Of a DNA stretch of 15,755 bases, positions 1-7,078 are shown in pieces. This DNA comes from Oxalobacteraceae bacterium UBA5157 (lineage in GTDB: Bacteria > Pseudomonadota > Gammaproteobacteria > Burkholderiales > Burkholderiaceae_D). The stretch covers positions 1 through 15,755 of the forward strand of contig DHXL01000018.1 in assembly GCA_002415335.1 (NCBI GenBank), in the 5' to 3' direction. Every line of letters begins with the position of its first letter. Position 1 is the first letter of the stretch. Under the pieces are notes generated by a model. That model ran no database searches. It worked only from the letters and a program-made list of their open reading frames with translations, and was not told the DNA's origin. Position numbers and translations under genes: made by a program.

Positions 1-70
1 AGTGGAACACCCTGGTCAATTTTGGAGCGGCACTTCTCCCTCTAAATGGTCAATTTTCGGTCGGCGCCAA
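1..70. mobile_element. Probable end of an IS21-family insertion sequence (remnant)
   Basis: The 11-base motif TGGTCAATTTT occurs at 13-23 and again at 47-57, 34 bases apart, followed by similar GC-rich tails (GGAGCGGC and CGGTCGGCG). Short repeated motifs of this sort near the tips are typical of IS21-family elements, whose istA/istB genes would lie to the left, outside the window. No transposase coding sequence is visible here, so this is either the right end of an element cut by the window edge or a leftover end. The exact tip and any target duplication cannot be set from one side. Confidence 0.5.
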
Positions 71-125
71 CATCTATGAGTTCAAAATATTGTGCGGCTG
101 TTGAATTTGAGTTGAACATTTTTAC

Positions 126-137
126 GCATGGCCATGC
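126..137. repeat. 12-bp perfect palindrome
   Basis: GCATGGCCATGC reads the same on both strands. It lies just inside the IS21-like end in AT-richer sequence. It could be a protein-binding site or chance; nothing else in the sequence assigns a role. Confidence 0.3.
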
Positions 138-395
138 CTTGGGTAAATTGTTCATCGCTTATGAGACACCACCACCAAAAAAACTAGCTTACGCGTGAGA
201 GCCCTCATATTTTCAGGGTATCCACACGATGATTTGAGCCAGATTTGAACGGTTTAACGACTGTATGTCATCATATTTCAGACGGTGGGAGTACTCAGGT
301 CTTCGAGCGATTCACAACCGACGGTCAAATTGCGACCGTGAATGTCGGCTCGGTGCACCAAGTTGACCGCCACGTACGGCTTCTGACTGGAGTCA

Positions 396-425
396 AACTG
401 GACAACCGGAAAGCTGCCGGTCGTG
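396..425. repeat. Degenerate repeat, left copy (partner at 5366-5394)
   Basis: AACTGG at 396-401 and AGCTGCCGGTCGTG at 412-425 recur in the same order and with nearly the same spacing at 5366-5371 and 5381-5394. The final 14 bases are identical. Both copies lie in non-coding sequence, one on each side of the two-nuclease module. This may be part of a dispersed degenerate intergenic sequence family rather than an attachment site. Confidence 0.45.
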
Positions 426-619
426 GACGACTCCTGAGTGCCCTGAGCGGACATGCGGTTGTTTGATTTCGTTACCGTAAAGCGGACCTTCAAAGCAATC
501 CTGCCGTCTGTCAGAATTGATCACGTCCTCCCCTAGTTTCCATTGCGATCTGCACAAATGAATTATGGTACTTCTCGCGGGCTAATTCGTTTCACAGCAA
601 TCTGAGGCAAAAAGATCAC

Positions 620-3600
620 ATGGTTAAGACAGTTGATGCACCTAGCGAGGCTACTCGCCCTCAGACGAGGTTCCCAATGCCTTCGGAGTTCATGCGGGAG
701 CGGCGACCGGAGTTGTTCAGCGACAGCGTGGGCGTGGAGAACCTTATCCTGGAGCGCTCACGACTGGAATATCACTTGCAATCGCTGACTTCGCGTAGCG
801 AAGAAAAGCAGTTTGAACACTACTGCCGCCAATTGTGCGAAAAACTCATCTGCCCCAACCTGCGCCCGCAGACAGGCCCGACAGGCGGCGGTGACAGCAA
901 GGTCGATTCGGACACGCATGCGGTGGCTGCTTCGATTGCCGAACGCTGGTACGTTGGTCAAGCCAATGAGAAGGGCGAGGCCTTCTACGCGTTTGCCTTC
1001 AGTGCAATGCGGGATTGGGCGCGAAAACTCAAAGCTGACGTCGCGTCCATCGTGTCCACCGGTCGGCCCTACACGCGCATCTATTTCGTCAGCAATCAGC
1101 TCATTCCAGATAAGCGCAAAGGCAAGGCCGAAGACGAGTTCTCGCGCAAATACGGGATACCCGTGACAGTTCTCGATGGCACATGGCTCGTTGACAAAAC
1201 GCTCAGTGCCAAGCACACGGACATCGCCGTTGCGACCTTGGGCATCGGGGACTTCGAGAGGATGCGTTCCAAGAACATCGGGACGAAGGATTTTGGGCGC
1301 GCGAAGCGGTTGCAAGAACTTGAAGCCCAGATCATCGATCCGCAGCGTTATGGCCCCGCGCACTACCAACTGGTCGAGGACTGTATCGAGGCGGCCTTGC
1401 TGGATCGCGGCCTCGGCTCACCGCGCGATGAAGTGTCGGGTCGTTTCGAGCGCGCCATCCGCTTGGCGGGGACGTTCGGTGCCAGGGGCCAGCTATTGCG
1501 CGCAAAGTACCTTGAGATTTGGACAAATTACTGGTGGTTCGATGACCTGGCCGCGTTGCGCAAGGGGTTCCTTGACCTGACTTCCGAGTTTCTCGCGGAT
1601 GCGACCGTTTGGGACATCGACTATCTCGTGAACCTGGCGATCGCGGTACGCGGCAGTTGCCGCGTTGATGGTTTCGAGCCGTCGCAGGCGCATCAAGTTG
1701 CCGTGAAGCGTATTGTGGATGCGCTTGAGGTTCTGGCGGCAAGGAAGGGTCAGCCGACCCAGGCTGCTTGGGCGAGGACGCTTTTGCTGTTTCTCAAGCT
1801 GTTGGATGAACTGCAAGAATCGGATCGAGTGCTGCTTTATGCGCAATTCCGGCAGATCTTGAAGGATGTCAATTCCCTACCGGAATACCCGATCGACAGC
1901 CTGCTCAACTGGTTGGCGGTACTGTTGGAAGTGGCGCCAATGGATAACGAGCTTGCACGTATAGCCGAGGACGTGGCCAACGTTAAGTCAACACGGGCGG
2001 GTGTTGCAGCCAAAGTTGAGGTCCGTGTCAACCTTGCCATCAACCACCTTGAACGCGATGAGCCCTATGAAGCCATCAGTCAGCTTGGAAAAGCTCAAAG
2101 TGCTCTACGGCAGTACCGTAGCATCGATGACCAAGCTTGGCTCTGGCGCCTGTGCTCGGGCGCATACAAAAAGGCAGGACTGACATGGGCTGCAAGGTCC
2201 GCAATGGTGTGCGCCACCAACACGGTATTCAACGACTTCCTCCACGAGGGGGAGTTGTCGCCCCGGGCTGTGGCCCACGCCTACGACCTCATGTGGTGTG
2301 ACATTGAACTTGGAAATATCCCGACGGCGCTGCAATGGCTGGACCTGTGGGGCACGCTCCATCGCGCCCTCAAACTGCAAGACGGGCCCGACCTTAGGGA
2401 AGGTATGCCGGTCCAGGCAGCATTCGCGCTGGCGGCGCTCCGTTCAAATGACACGCAGCTGGCGGACCTAGCTGCATTGCCTGAAATCTTCCGGGCATTC
2501 AGCCTGCCATTCCCAACCGATGCCGCGCTGACGGCTCTTGGCTACGAAGCCGATGTCGTCGCCAATGTCAAGACGACCGAGGAAGACGTGTTACGAACGG
2601 CGGCCCTGCTGCTCAAACAGCCTTTGGCGATGTCGTTGGACCGGCAAGTCGAGTGGCGACTCGGAGAAACCATCGCGCTGCAGTCCGAGGTCCTGGGAGC
2701 CACTATCCGGGTTGTAGTTGAGTCGGCGCGAGACCCGCTGATGTTTGCCGAAGGATTTCTTGGTTTTCTTGAAGCGATGTTGGCCACTGGCCTCGACCGG
2801 GGTCTGTGTGCACACCGCGATGCGATTCAGCTATCAATCACGGCGGGCCAAGGCGAACCGCTTTCCTGGTTGCTGACAGAAGACGAGTGCGGTGAAAGTC
2901 ATTTCAACATCAGCGTGGCAGGGGATGCGACCGGTGTTGGAGCTCAAAATCCCGACGCTTGGATACATTTGGCCATGGACATCGTGCTCCAGCTCTTTCA
3001 CATCTCCGATGCCAAAGGGGTACAGCAATTGTTTGGTCTAGGTGACGGTGGACTTGACCGTGCGGCCTCTCTGACGAATGTTCCGCTGATGCTTGCCAAC
3101 CTCTTGGGTGAGCGGTATCCAAGCAGCCGTGGCTGGATCGACACTGCGCTGATGCGGTTGGGTGAGCCACACGCCTTGTACCCCATGAAACGTGCAGTCC
3201 CTTTGGTCGACGTACTGCCGGTTGTCGAACTGTCAGAGGAGGAGGTAGAAGCACAACCAACCTACGTCACTCACAGCAAGCTTGCGACATCCGGGCTTGT
3301 AAATCTGCGCCTTTGGGATCGTGCCAAATGGCGTGGCATGTTCTACGCGATATATGAGGACTCTCCCCCCGTACTTGGGCTGTTTTTCGAAAATGCGGAA
3401 GCGGGAACTAAGATTTTCCGTGGATGGCGCAAGCGACTCGGTGAACGGGACGAAAACGAACAGTTGCAAATCGCGACCCTCCTGGGAATCGATAAAAAAA
3501 ATCCGTGGCATTACCGTGGGGTGGTCTCCTCAAGTTTTACGGCGGCTGGGCGAGGCGAAGGCAAGATATTCACTTCACCGGCTCGCCTTTTGACCATGGA

Positions 3601-3907
3601 GCCGCTGGATGACGTCAATCGTCAACGATTCTTGAAAGCGCTTGGGCAGTTTGGCCAATACCTCGTGGCTCCCGTCTCGGTGCTGCCCGACGGACCTGTT
3701 TTCGATTTTGATGTCGGAATTAAAAAGCGTAGATTTGACTCGGTGTCGGCGTGGACGGTCGGGTTAAACAACCAACTTGCAATGGGCTTGCTGTCAACCG
3801 ACAAGCCCGTCATCCCAGCGGAACAGACGAATCCACCCTGTGCCGATATTTTCGGCATGATGCGCAGCTCTTCCATGGGATCGATCAGGCGCACGCGACC
3901 GAAATAA
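620..3907 (+). CDS. Large protein: restriction-endonuclease-like N-terminus, helical/TPR-like middle, conserved-looking C-terminal domain; putative defence protein
   Basis: The product is a soluble 1095-residue protein with no signal peptide or membrane segment. Residues ~30-205 look like a PD-(D/E)xK (Mrr-like) fold. QFEHYCRQL at 64-72 is a likely first helix, TGPTGGGDSK at 85-94 holds the candidate catalytic D92, and a strand (AFAFS, 124-128) is followed by RDW and basic residues. Residues ~210-850 are mostly alpha-helical. A TPR-like stretch lies at ~470-570, with an AISQLGKAQSALRQY helix. Residues ~870-1060 form a separate C-terminal domain (GLFFENAEAGTKIFRGWRK, then GIDKKNPWHYR). From memory the whole architecture recurs as an uncharacterised family. 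A role in anti-phage defence is my inference from the nuclease region and the neighbouring PIN-like gene. The ATG at 620 follows GAGG (604-607) at a long 12-base spacing. Internal Mets at residues 20 and 25 are alternative starts, the latter just before RERRPELFSDS. Confidence 0.82.
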   Translation: MVKTVDAPSEATRPQTRFPMPSEFMRERRPELFSDSVGVENLILERSRLEYHLQSLTSRSEEKQFEHYCRQLCEKLICPNLRPQTGPTGGGDSKVDSDTHAVAASIAERWYVGQANEKGEAFYAFAFSAMRDWARKLKADVASIVSTGRPYTRIYFVSNQLIPDKRKGKAEDEFSRKYGIPVTVLDGTWLVDKTLSAKHTDIAVATLGIGDFERMRSKNIGTKDFGRAKRLQELEAQIIDPQRYGPAHYQLVEDCIEAALLDRGLGSPRDEVSGRFERAIRLAGTFGARGQLLRAKYLEIWTNYWWFDDLAALRKGFLDLTSEFLADATVWDIDYLVNLAIAVRGSCRVDGFEPSQAHQVAVKRIVDALEVLAARKGQPTQAAWARTLLLFLKLLDELQESDRVLLYAQFRQILKDVNSLPEYPIDSLLNWLAVLLEVAPMDNELARIAEDVANVKSTRAGVAAKVEVRVNLAINHLERDEPYEAISQLGKAQSALRQYRSIDDQAWLWRLCSGAYKKAGLTWAARSAMVCATNTVFNDFLHEGELSPRAVAHAYDLMWCDIELGNIPTALQWLDLWGTLHRALKLQDGPDLREGMPVQAAFALAALRSNDTQLADLAALPEIFRAFSLPFPTDAALTALGYEADVVANVKTTEEDVLRTAALLLKQPLAMSLDRQVEWRLGETIALQSEVLGATIRVVVESARDPLMFAEGFLGFLEAMLATGLDRGLCAHRDAIQLSITAGQGEPLSWLLTEDECGESHFNISVAGDATGVGAQNPDAWIHLAMDIVLQLFHISDAKGVQQLFGLGDGGLDRAASLTNVPLMLANLLGERYPSSRGWIDTALMRLGEPHALYPMKRAVPLVDVLPVVELSEEEVEAQPTYVTHSKLATSGLVNLRLWDRAKWRGMFYAIYEDSPPVLGLFFENAEAGTKIFRGWRKRLGERDENEQLQIATLLGIDKKNPWHYRGVVSSSFTAAGRGEGKIFTSPARLLTMEPLDDVNRQRFLKALGQFGQYLVAPVSVLPDGPVFDFDVGIKKRRFDSVSAWTVGLNNQLAMGLLSTDKPVIPAEQTNPPCADIFGMMRSSSMGSIRRTRPK

Positions 3908-4005
3908 TCACTCGTCTGATGAATGATTGCACCAAAATCTTCACGATTGCGCGTGTCGCAACTTCGATTGCCGCCTGACGTGGAGATCGCACCGCGAGCG
4001 AGCTT

Positions 4006-5115
4006 ATGAAGATGACCATCGATCAACATCGAGCTTCGCCGAACGTTTCTCTCGAAAGCTATACACGCAGTTGCCAGATCCAGCTGGCAATCTCGCTCGA
4101 ACGCAAGCGGGCAATTTACCTAGACTTGAAATTCTGGATCGCTTTGCGAGATGTCGAGATGGGCGTTAGCGGCGATTCCTTGACCCTGGAGCTTCTCGGC
4201 GCGCTCCGTCAACTTGTTTCGAACGGGAAGGCGTACTGTCCGATAAGCGAAAGTACCTTTCTCGAAGTGTTCAAGCAGGGCGACGCATTGACGCGGCGCG
4301 CTACGGCCGCTCTGGTGGATGAACTCAGCCGGGGGGTAACCCTAATCCCTTTTGACTTGCGCATAGGCACCGAGATTGCCTACTTCATTCACTCAAGACT
4401 GACCACGGACAATGTCCACCCATTACCGCACCTGGTATGGACCAAGCTCAGCTATGTCCTGGGTTACGTGCATCCAACATCCACGCAGTTCGATCCGGCC
4501 ACGGAACTTGCGGTGCAGAAGGCCTTCTTCGACCATATGTGGACCATCTCACTGACAGAGATGATTGATCGAATTGGTGCGATGGAACGAATCCCTCACA
4601 GTTTCGATACCCTGGCTGTTCGGTTGAACGCGGAAAACAAGAAGCACGCGGCCACATTGCGTAGCTTCGAACACACCTACAGCTTGGAGCTCAACGGTGT
4701 TCTCGATTTGTACGCCGAGAGGGCTGCCGATGTCTTGAATCAGATAGCCCAAAGGGCCACGGGCTCGTCGGCCGCGAGAGGGGAGCCTGAGTGGATCGAG
4801 CAGGAGCGGGCCTGCCGAAATCTGCTGATTGCCGCCTTCAAGCAGGATGCCACCAAAGATGTCATGAGAACCATCCACATTAACACCTGCCTCCATGCCT
4901 GTGTTCGTTGGAACAAGCTGCAACAGTTCAAGACCAATGACTTTTTCGATTTTCATCACGCTGCCGCCGCGTTGGGTTATTGCGATGCATTTTTTACCGA
5001 ACGCCCGCTGTGCGCCATGGTAAAGCGATCAGATATCGCGCTTGACCAGCGATTCGATTGTCATGTTGGTTCAACAGTATCCGAGGCCCTCGCATACTTG
5101 AAGACTATTGCATGA
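4006..5115 (+). CDS. PIN-like domain protein, putative RNase partner of the upstream nuclease/TPR protein
   Basis: The product is 369 residues and soluble. PIN-type ribonucleases place four acidic residues around one metal site. Here the order fits: D40 in YLDLKFW, E82 and E87 in SESTFLEVFK, D312/D315 in NDFFDFHHAAAAL, and D327 and E332 in YCDAFFTER. The last two stretches match the usual PIN pattern of an Asp-containing helix followed by a strand ending in an acidic residue. The acidic residues are split by ~220 mostly helical residues (~90-305), far longer than the ~130-residue toxin PIN domain, so this is one of the large PIN-like families rather than a VapC toxin. It starts 98 bases after the large protein, probably in one transcript, with a GCGAGCGAG run before the ATG. 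ATG at 4012 is a close alternative. RNase activity and a defence role are inferred. No cognate antitoxin-sized ORF is seen. Confidence 0.75.
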   Translation: MKMTIDQHRASPNVSLESYTRSCQIQLAISLERKRAIYLDLKFWIALRDVEMGVSGDSLTLELLGALRQLVSNGKAYCPISESTFLEVFKQGDALTRRATAALVDELSRGVTLIPFDLRIGTEIAYFIHSRLTTDNVHPLPHLVWTKLSYVLGYVHPTSTQFDPATELAVQKAFFDHMWTISLTEMIDRIGAMERIPHSFDTLAVRLNAENKKHAATLRSFEHTYSLELNGVLDLYAERAADVLNQIAQRATGSSAARGEPEWIEQERACRNLLIAAFKQDATKDVMRTIHINTCLHACVRWNKLQQFKTNDFFDFHHAAAALGYCDAFFTERPLCAMVKRSDIALDQRFDCHVGSTVSEALAYLKTIA

Positions 5116-5240
5116 TCATGGCCGAGGTTTCGCGGCAGTTCTGTGTCGGAGTCACTCGTGCGAAATCGCAGGTTCACCTGGTATCCAACCAGCGGGAATC
5201 ACCTCTACTCAAGAGAGTCCGGGCAACCGTCGCGCTTTGA
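5112..5240 (+). pseudogene. C-terminal remnant of a UvrD/Rep-type superfamily 1 helicase
   Basis: The 42-codon ORF contains RQFCVGVTRAKSQVHLV. This matches helicase motif VI of UvrD/Rep/PcrA-type proteins (aromatic or hydrophobic residue, V-x-x-TRA, then L-x-L-V). The following SPLLKRV also resembles the usual tail. None of motifs I-V exists upstream, because the preceding sequence is the intact PIN-like gene in another frame. So this is the stump of a much larger gene, joined to the PIN-like gene by a deletion or insertion. Its ATG overlaps the PIN-like stop (ATGA, 5112-5115), so it may still be translated by coupling, but a 42-residue motif VI tail cannot be an active helicase. The parent could have been a defence helicase such as a GajB-like protein; the fragment is too short to say. 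Confidence 0.7.
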
Positions 5241-5260
5241 CCGGTGAAACACTGAGAGGC

Positions 5261-5279
5261 TCAGCTTGCTGAAAGCTGA
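5261..5279 (+). terminator. Hairpin, possible weak terminator after the helicase remnant
   Basis: TCAGCTT and AAGCTGA form a perfect 7-bp stem around the loop GCTGA, 21 bases after the stop of the remnant ORF. It is followed only by CGTTT rather than a clean T-run, so intrinsic termination would be weak. A second hairpin, GATCAC/GTGATC with a 6-base loop, lies at 5318-5335. Confidence 0.3.
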
Positions 5280-5365
5280 CGTTTGGGAACTTCCGCTGCT
5301 GGTCGTAAAGAGCCAGAGATCACCCTGAAGTGATCGCCCGAGACTTGACGCTGAGACATTCATTG

Positions 5366-5394
5366 AACTGGGGACTGAACAGCTGCCGGTCGTG
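5366..5394. repeat. Degenerate repeat, right copy (partner at 396-425)
   Basis: AACTGG at 5366-5371 and AGCTGCCGGTCGTG at 5381-5394 repeat the left-flank copy in the same order and orientation, with one base less between the blocks. Together the two copies bracket the nuclease pair and helicase stump. Confidence 0.45.
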
Positions 5395-5477
5395 ACCGCG
5401 AGCAACGTACCCAAAGCGGCTGCACGCCTTATCAGGTCAACCAACCCGAAAGCAGACGCTCAACATAAAACATGAGC

Positions 5478-5491
5478 GGGGGTTTTCCCCC
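5478..5491. repeat. GGGGG-TTTT-CCCCC inverted repeat
   Basis: A perfect 5-bp all-GC stem closes a TTTT loop. No T-run follows on either strand, so it is not a standard intrinsic terminator. It stands at the change from the degenerate-repeat-like left half of the gap to the rest, which may make it a junction mark or a simple structure. Confidence 0.35.
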
Positions 5492-5877
5492 AACAGCGAG
5501 CGGCACCTTGGCAATGGTGGAGTGGCATCGTCCGGGTCGGACCTGCCAGCAACCCTTGCTGCTTAGTAACGATTGGCTGCCAAAAGGTATGGACCGTCAG
5601 CCTGTCGGCGCAGGACCGTGCCACGACGAGGCAGGCTTGCAGCCGAACAGTTTTATGCGTGGCAGGGCGAATCCGTCTGGCCTGAGGGACTGGCAATCGC
5701 CACCCCAGAATCACGTCCATCAGCGGCTAACGCGACACAACCAAACCAACAGCGCAATTTTTCTCGGCTACACGCCACCATTGCGACAAAACCTCCCGCT
5801 TCAATCCCCTCGCACCGATTCATACTGCGGGTTTTTACTTAGGACCGAATGGCCGCAGCTCATGTTCTCACGAGCTT

Positions 5878-5907
5878 TTGGTGCACCGGTGCGTAGAAAA
5901 GTACAAA
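5878..5907 (+). promoter_or_regulatory. Possible sigma70-like promoter with embedded palindrome for the TRAP operon
   Basis: TTGGTG (5878-5883) and TACAAA (5902-5907) are separated by 18 bases. Each hexamer matches consensus only moderately. The spacer contains the palindrome GCACCGGTGC (5883-5892), overlapping GGTGCACC (5880-5887), so a repressor or activator could bind here. This would leave a ~110-base leader before the GTG at 6028. A second possible strong structure, CCCGC...GCGGGTTTTT, lies just upstream, with stem arms at about 5797 and 5827. Confidence 0.3.
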
Positions 5908-6027
5908 ACGTTCCGAATTTCGTCCTAACGCGGTGAATGGCCAATCGTGAACACTGTACTCACTCGCAGCAGGCACCCCTTGCCGCCGCGCGGGTAACCC
6001 GAAACCCAAACCTAGATAGGAGACAAA

Positions 6028-7062
6028 GTGAACAAATTCTCGACTCTGAACAACTTGCTTCTCACCGTGGTGGCTGCCGGCCTGCTGATGGCCGGACTAG
6101 CAAATGTCGCCAGCGCCCAGACTGCTGCTGGCGACAAAATTGTCATGAAACTGGGCCACACACTCGCGCCTGACAACCACTACCAATTGACGGCGATGGA
6201 ATTCGCCAAGGCCGTCAAGCAAAAGACCAACGGAAAGATTGAGGTGCAGATCTTTCCGCAGTCGCAGCTGGGCGGAGAAGTCCAGATGACAGAGGCGCTG
6301 CGCACCGGTACGCAGGACCTGATGCTCTCTGCTCAGGCCGCAGTCGTAAACACCATCAAGGAGTGGGAGATCTTCGATGTACCCTACCTGTTTGACAGCG
6401 TAGATGACGCCAACCGTGTGCTGCAAGGTCCCGTCGGCAAGAAGTTTCTCGACATGATGCAGCCAGCCAACATGGTCGGCCTGGCTTGGATCTCGGTGGG
6501 TGAACGCGACCTCTTCACGGCGAAAAAGCCCATTACGTCGCTGAACGACTTAAAGGACTTAAAGGTCCGCGTGATGCAGAGTCCGGGATACATCGCGGGC
6601 TACAAGGCACTTGGCGCCAACCCCACCCCACTCGCCTATAACCAGTTGTTCCTAGCACTGTCGCAGGGGCTGGTGGACGGCGCCGATACCTCGCCCGAGC
6701 AGTTCATTCAAGACAAGTTCGCCGACGTCGCTAAGTACTACTACATCACCCACGTGAACTACCTGCCGGTCGTGCTGGCGATGAGCAAAAGTAGCTGGAC
6801 CAAGCTCACGCCCGACTTGCAGAAGGCGGTGCAGGACGCAGCCAACGAAGCGGCGAAGTTCGATCTGAAGGAATATCGCAAGCAATACGACGATGCACTC
6901 GTGCAGATGAAAAAGAAAGGTATCCAGGTCAAGGAAGTCGATACCAAACCCTGGGTTATCGCCACCGCCGCCGCCCGCGCCGAGATTCTCGCCAAGATTC
7001 CGAACGGGCCGGCCGATTATCAGGAAATAACCGCGGCCAGGCGCGCTGGTTCGGCGAAGTAA
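6028..7062 (+). CDS. dctP: TRAP transporter substrate-binding protein (DctP family)
   Basis: This is the periplasmic solute receptor of a tripartite ATP-independent transporter, which binds an organic acid anion and delivers it to the DctQM membrane pair. The 344 residues begin with a signal peptide: a hydrophobic core at ~10-25 and a predicted cut after ASA at 28-30. The mature part reads as DctP: KLGHTLAPDNHY at 41-52, QLGGEVQMTEAL at 80-91, and LKVRVMQSP at 178-186. R181 is the family's conserved arginine, which normally pairs with the substrate carboxylate. PLAYNQLFLALSQGLVDGAD at 201-220 is also typical. The GTG start is set by AGGAG (6018-6022) 5 bases upstream and by the signal peptide. 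It is the first gene of the operon, 16 bases before dctQ. The ligand is unknown; the CoA-ester genes downstream suggest a monocarboxylate or dicarboxylate. Confidence 0.93.
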   Translation: MNKFSTLNNLLLTVVAAGLLMAGLANVASAQTAAGDKIVMKLGHTLAPDNHYQLTAMEFAKAVKQKTNGKIEVQIFPQSQLGGEVQMTEALRTGTQDLMLSAQAAVVNTIKEWEIFDVPYLFDSVDDANRVLQGPVGKKFLDMMQPANMVGLAWISVGERDLFTAKKPITSLNDLKDLKVRVMQSPGYIAGYKALGANPTPLAYNQLFLALSQGLVDGADTSPEQFIQDKFADVAKYYYITHVNYLPVVLAMSKSSWTKLTPDLQKAVQDAANEAAKFDLKEYRKQYDDALVQMKKKGIQVKEVDTKPWVIATAAARAEILAKIPNGPADYQEITAARRAGSAK

Positions 7063-7078
7063 TATAGGCGAGGCACTC

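Larger units (their letters stand above)
71..619. other. Gene-poor left flank of the nuclease pair
   Basis: No convincing gene is seen here. Two overlapping short ORFs on opposite strands (245-466 and 278-493) have non-ATG starts and no recognisable domain. The stretch holds a perfect 12-bp palindrome at 126-137. Positions 396-425 resemble 5366-5394 on the other side of the nuclease pair. A weak sigma70-like promoter for the next gene may lie at 543-569 (TTGCGA, 15 bases, TATGGT), but its spacer is short. Confidence 0.5.
5241..6027. other. Non-coding gap between the nuclease island and the TRAP operon
   Basis: This 787-base stretch has ORFs on both strands (for example + 5472-5936 and - 5460-5720), but none shows a domain or a believable composition or start. 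The left half carries two hairpins (5261-5279 and 5318-5335) and two copies of a GAAAGCNGACGNT motif (5271-5283 and 5448-5460). These resemble degenerate intergenic sequences I have seen in Burkholderiales. The middle carries GGGGGTTTTCCCCC (5478-5491). The right half probably holds the promoter and operator of the TRAP operon. Confidence 0.6.

Noticed and set aside
278..493. Short minus-strand ORF (71 codons) in the left flank
   Set aside because: It begins with TTG, has no clear ribosome site or domain, overlaps a + ORF of similar length, and includes a block repeated in non-coding sequence at 5381-5394.
758..1369. 203-codon minus-strand ORF inside the large nuclease/TPR gene
   Set aside because: It is an antisense shadow: the + frame shows consistent domain architecture over 1095 codons, and the minus translation has no family resemblance.
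4006..5115. VapC-type toxin of a toxin-antitoxin pair
   Set aside because: The protein is almost three times too long for VapC, and no small antitoxin ORF precedes it; the gene upstream encodes 1095 residues.
5790..5815. Sequence TTCAATCCCCTCGCACCGA recalling the 3' end of a tRNA gene or an attachment site
   Set aside because: The five bases on each side of the would-be T-loop do not pair, there is no CCA end, and no cloverleaf can be drawn upstream.
5472..5936. A 154-codon + ORF in the gap before the TRAP operon
   Set aside because: Its translation has no recognisable domain and looks like shifted non-coding sequence. A competing ORF lies on the minus strand, and it runs through the likely promoter region.
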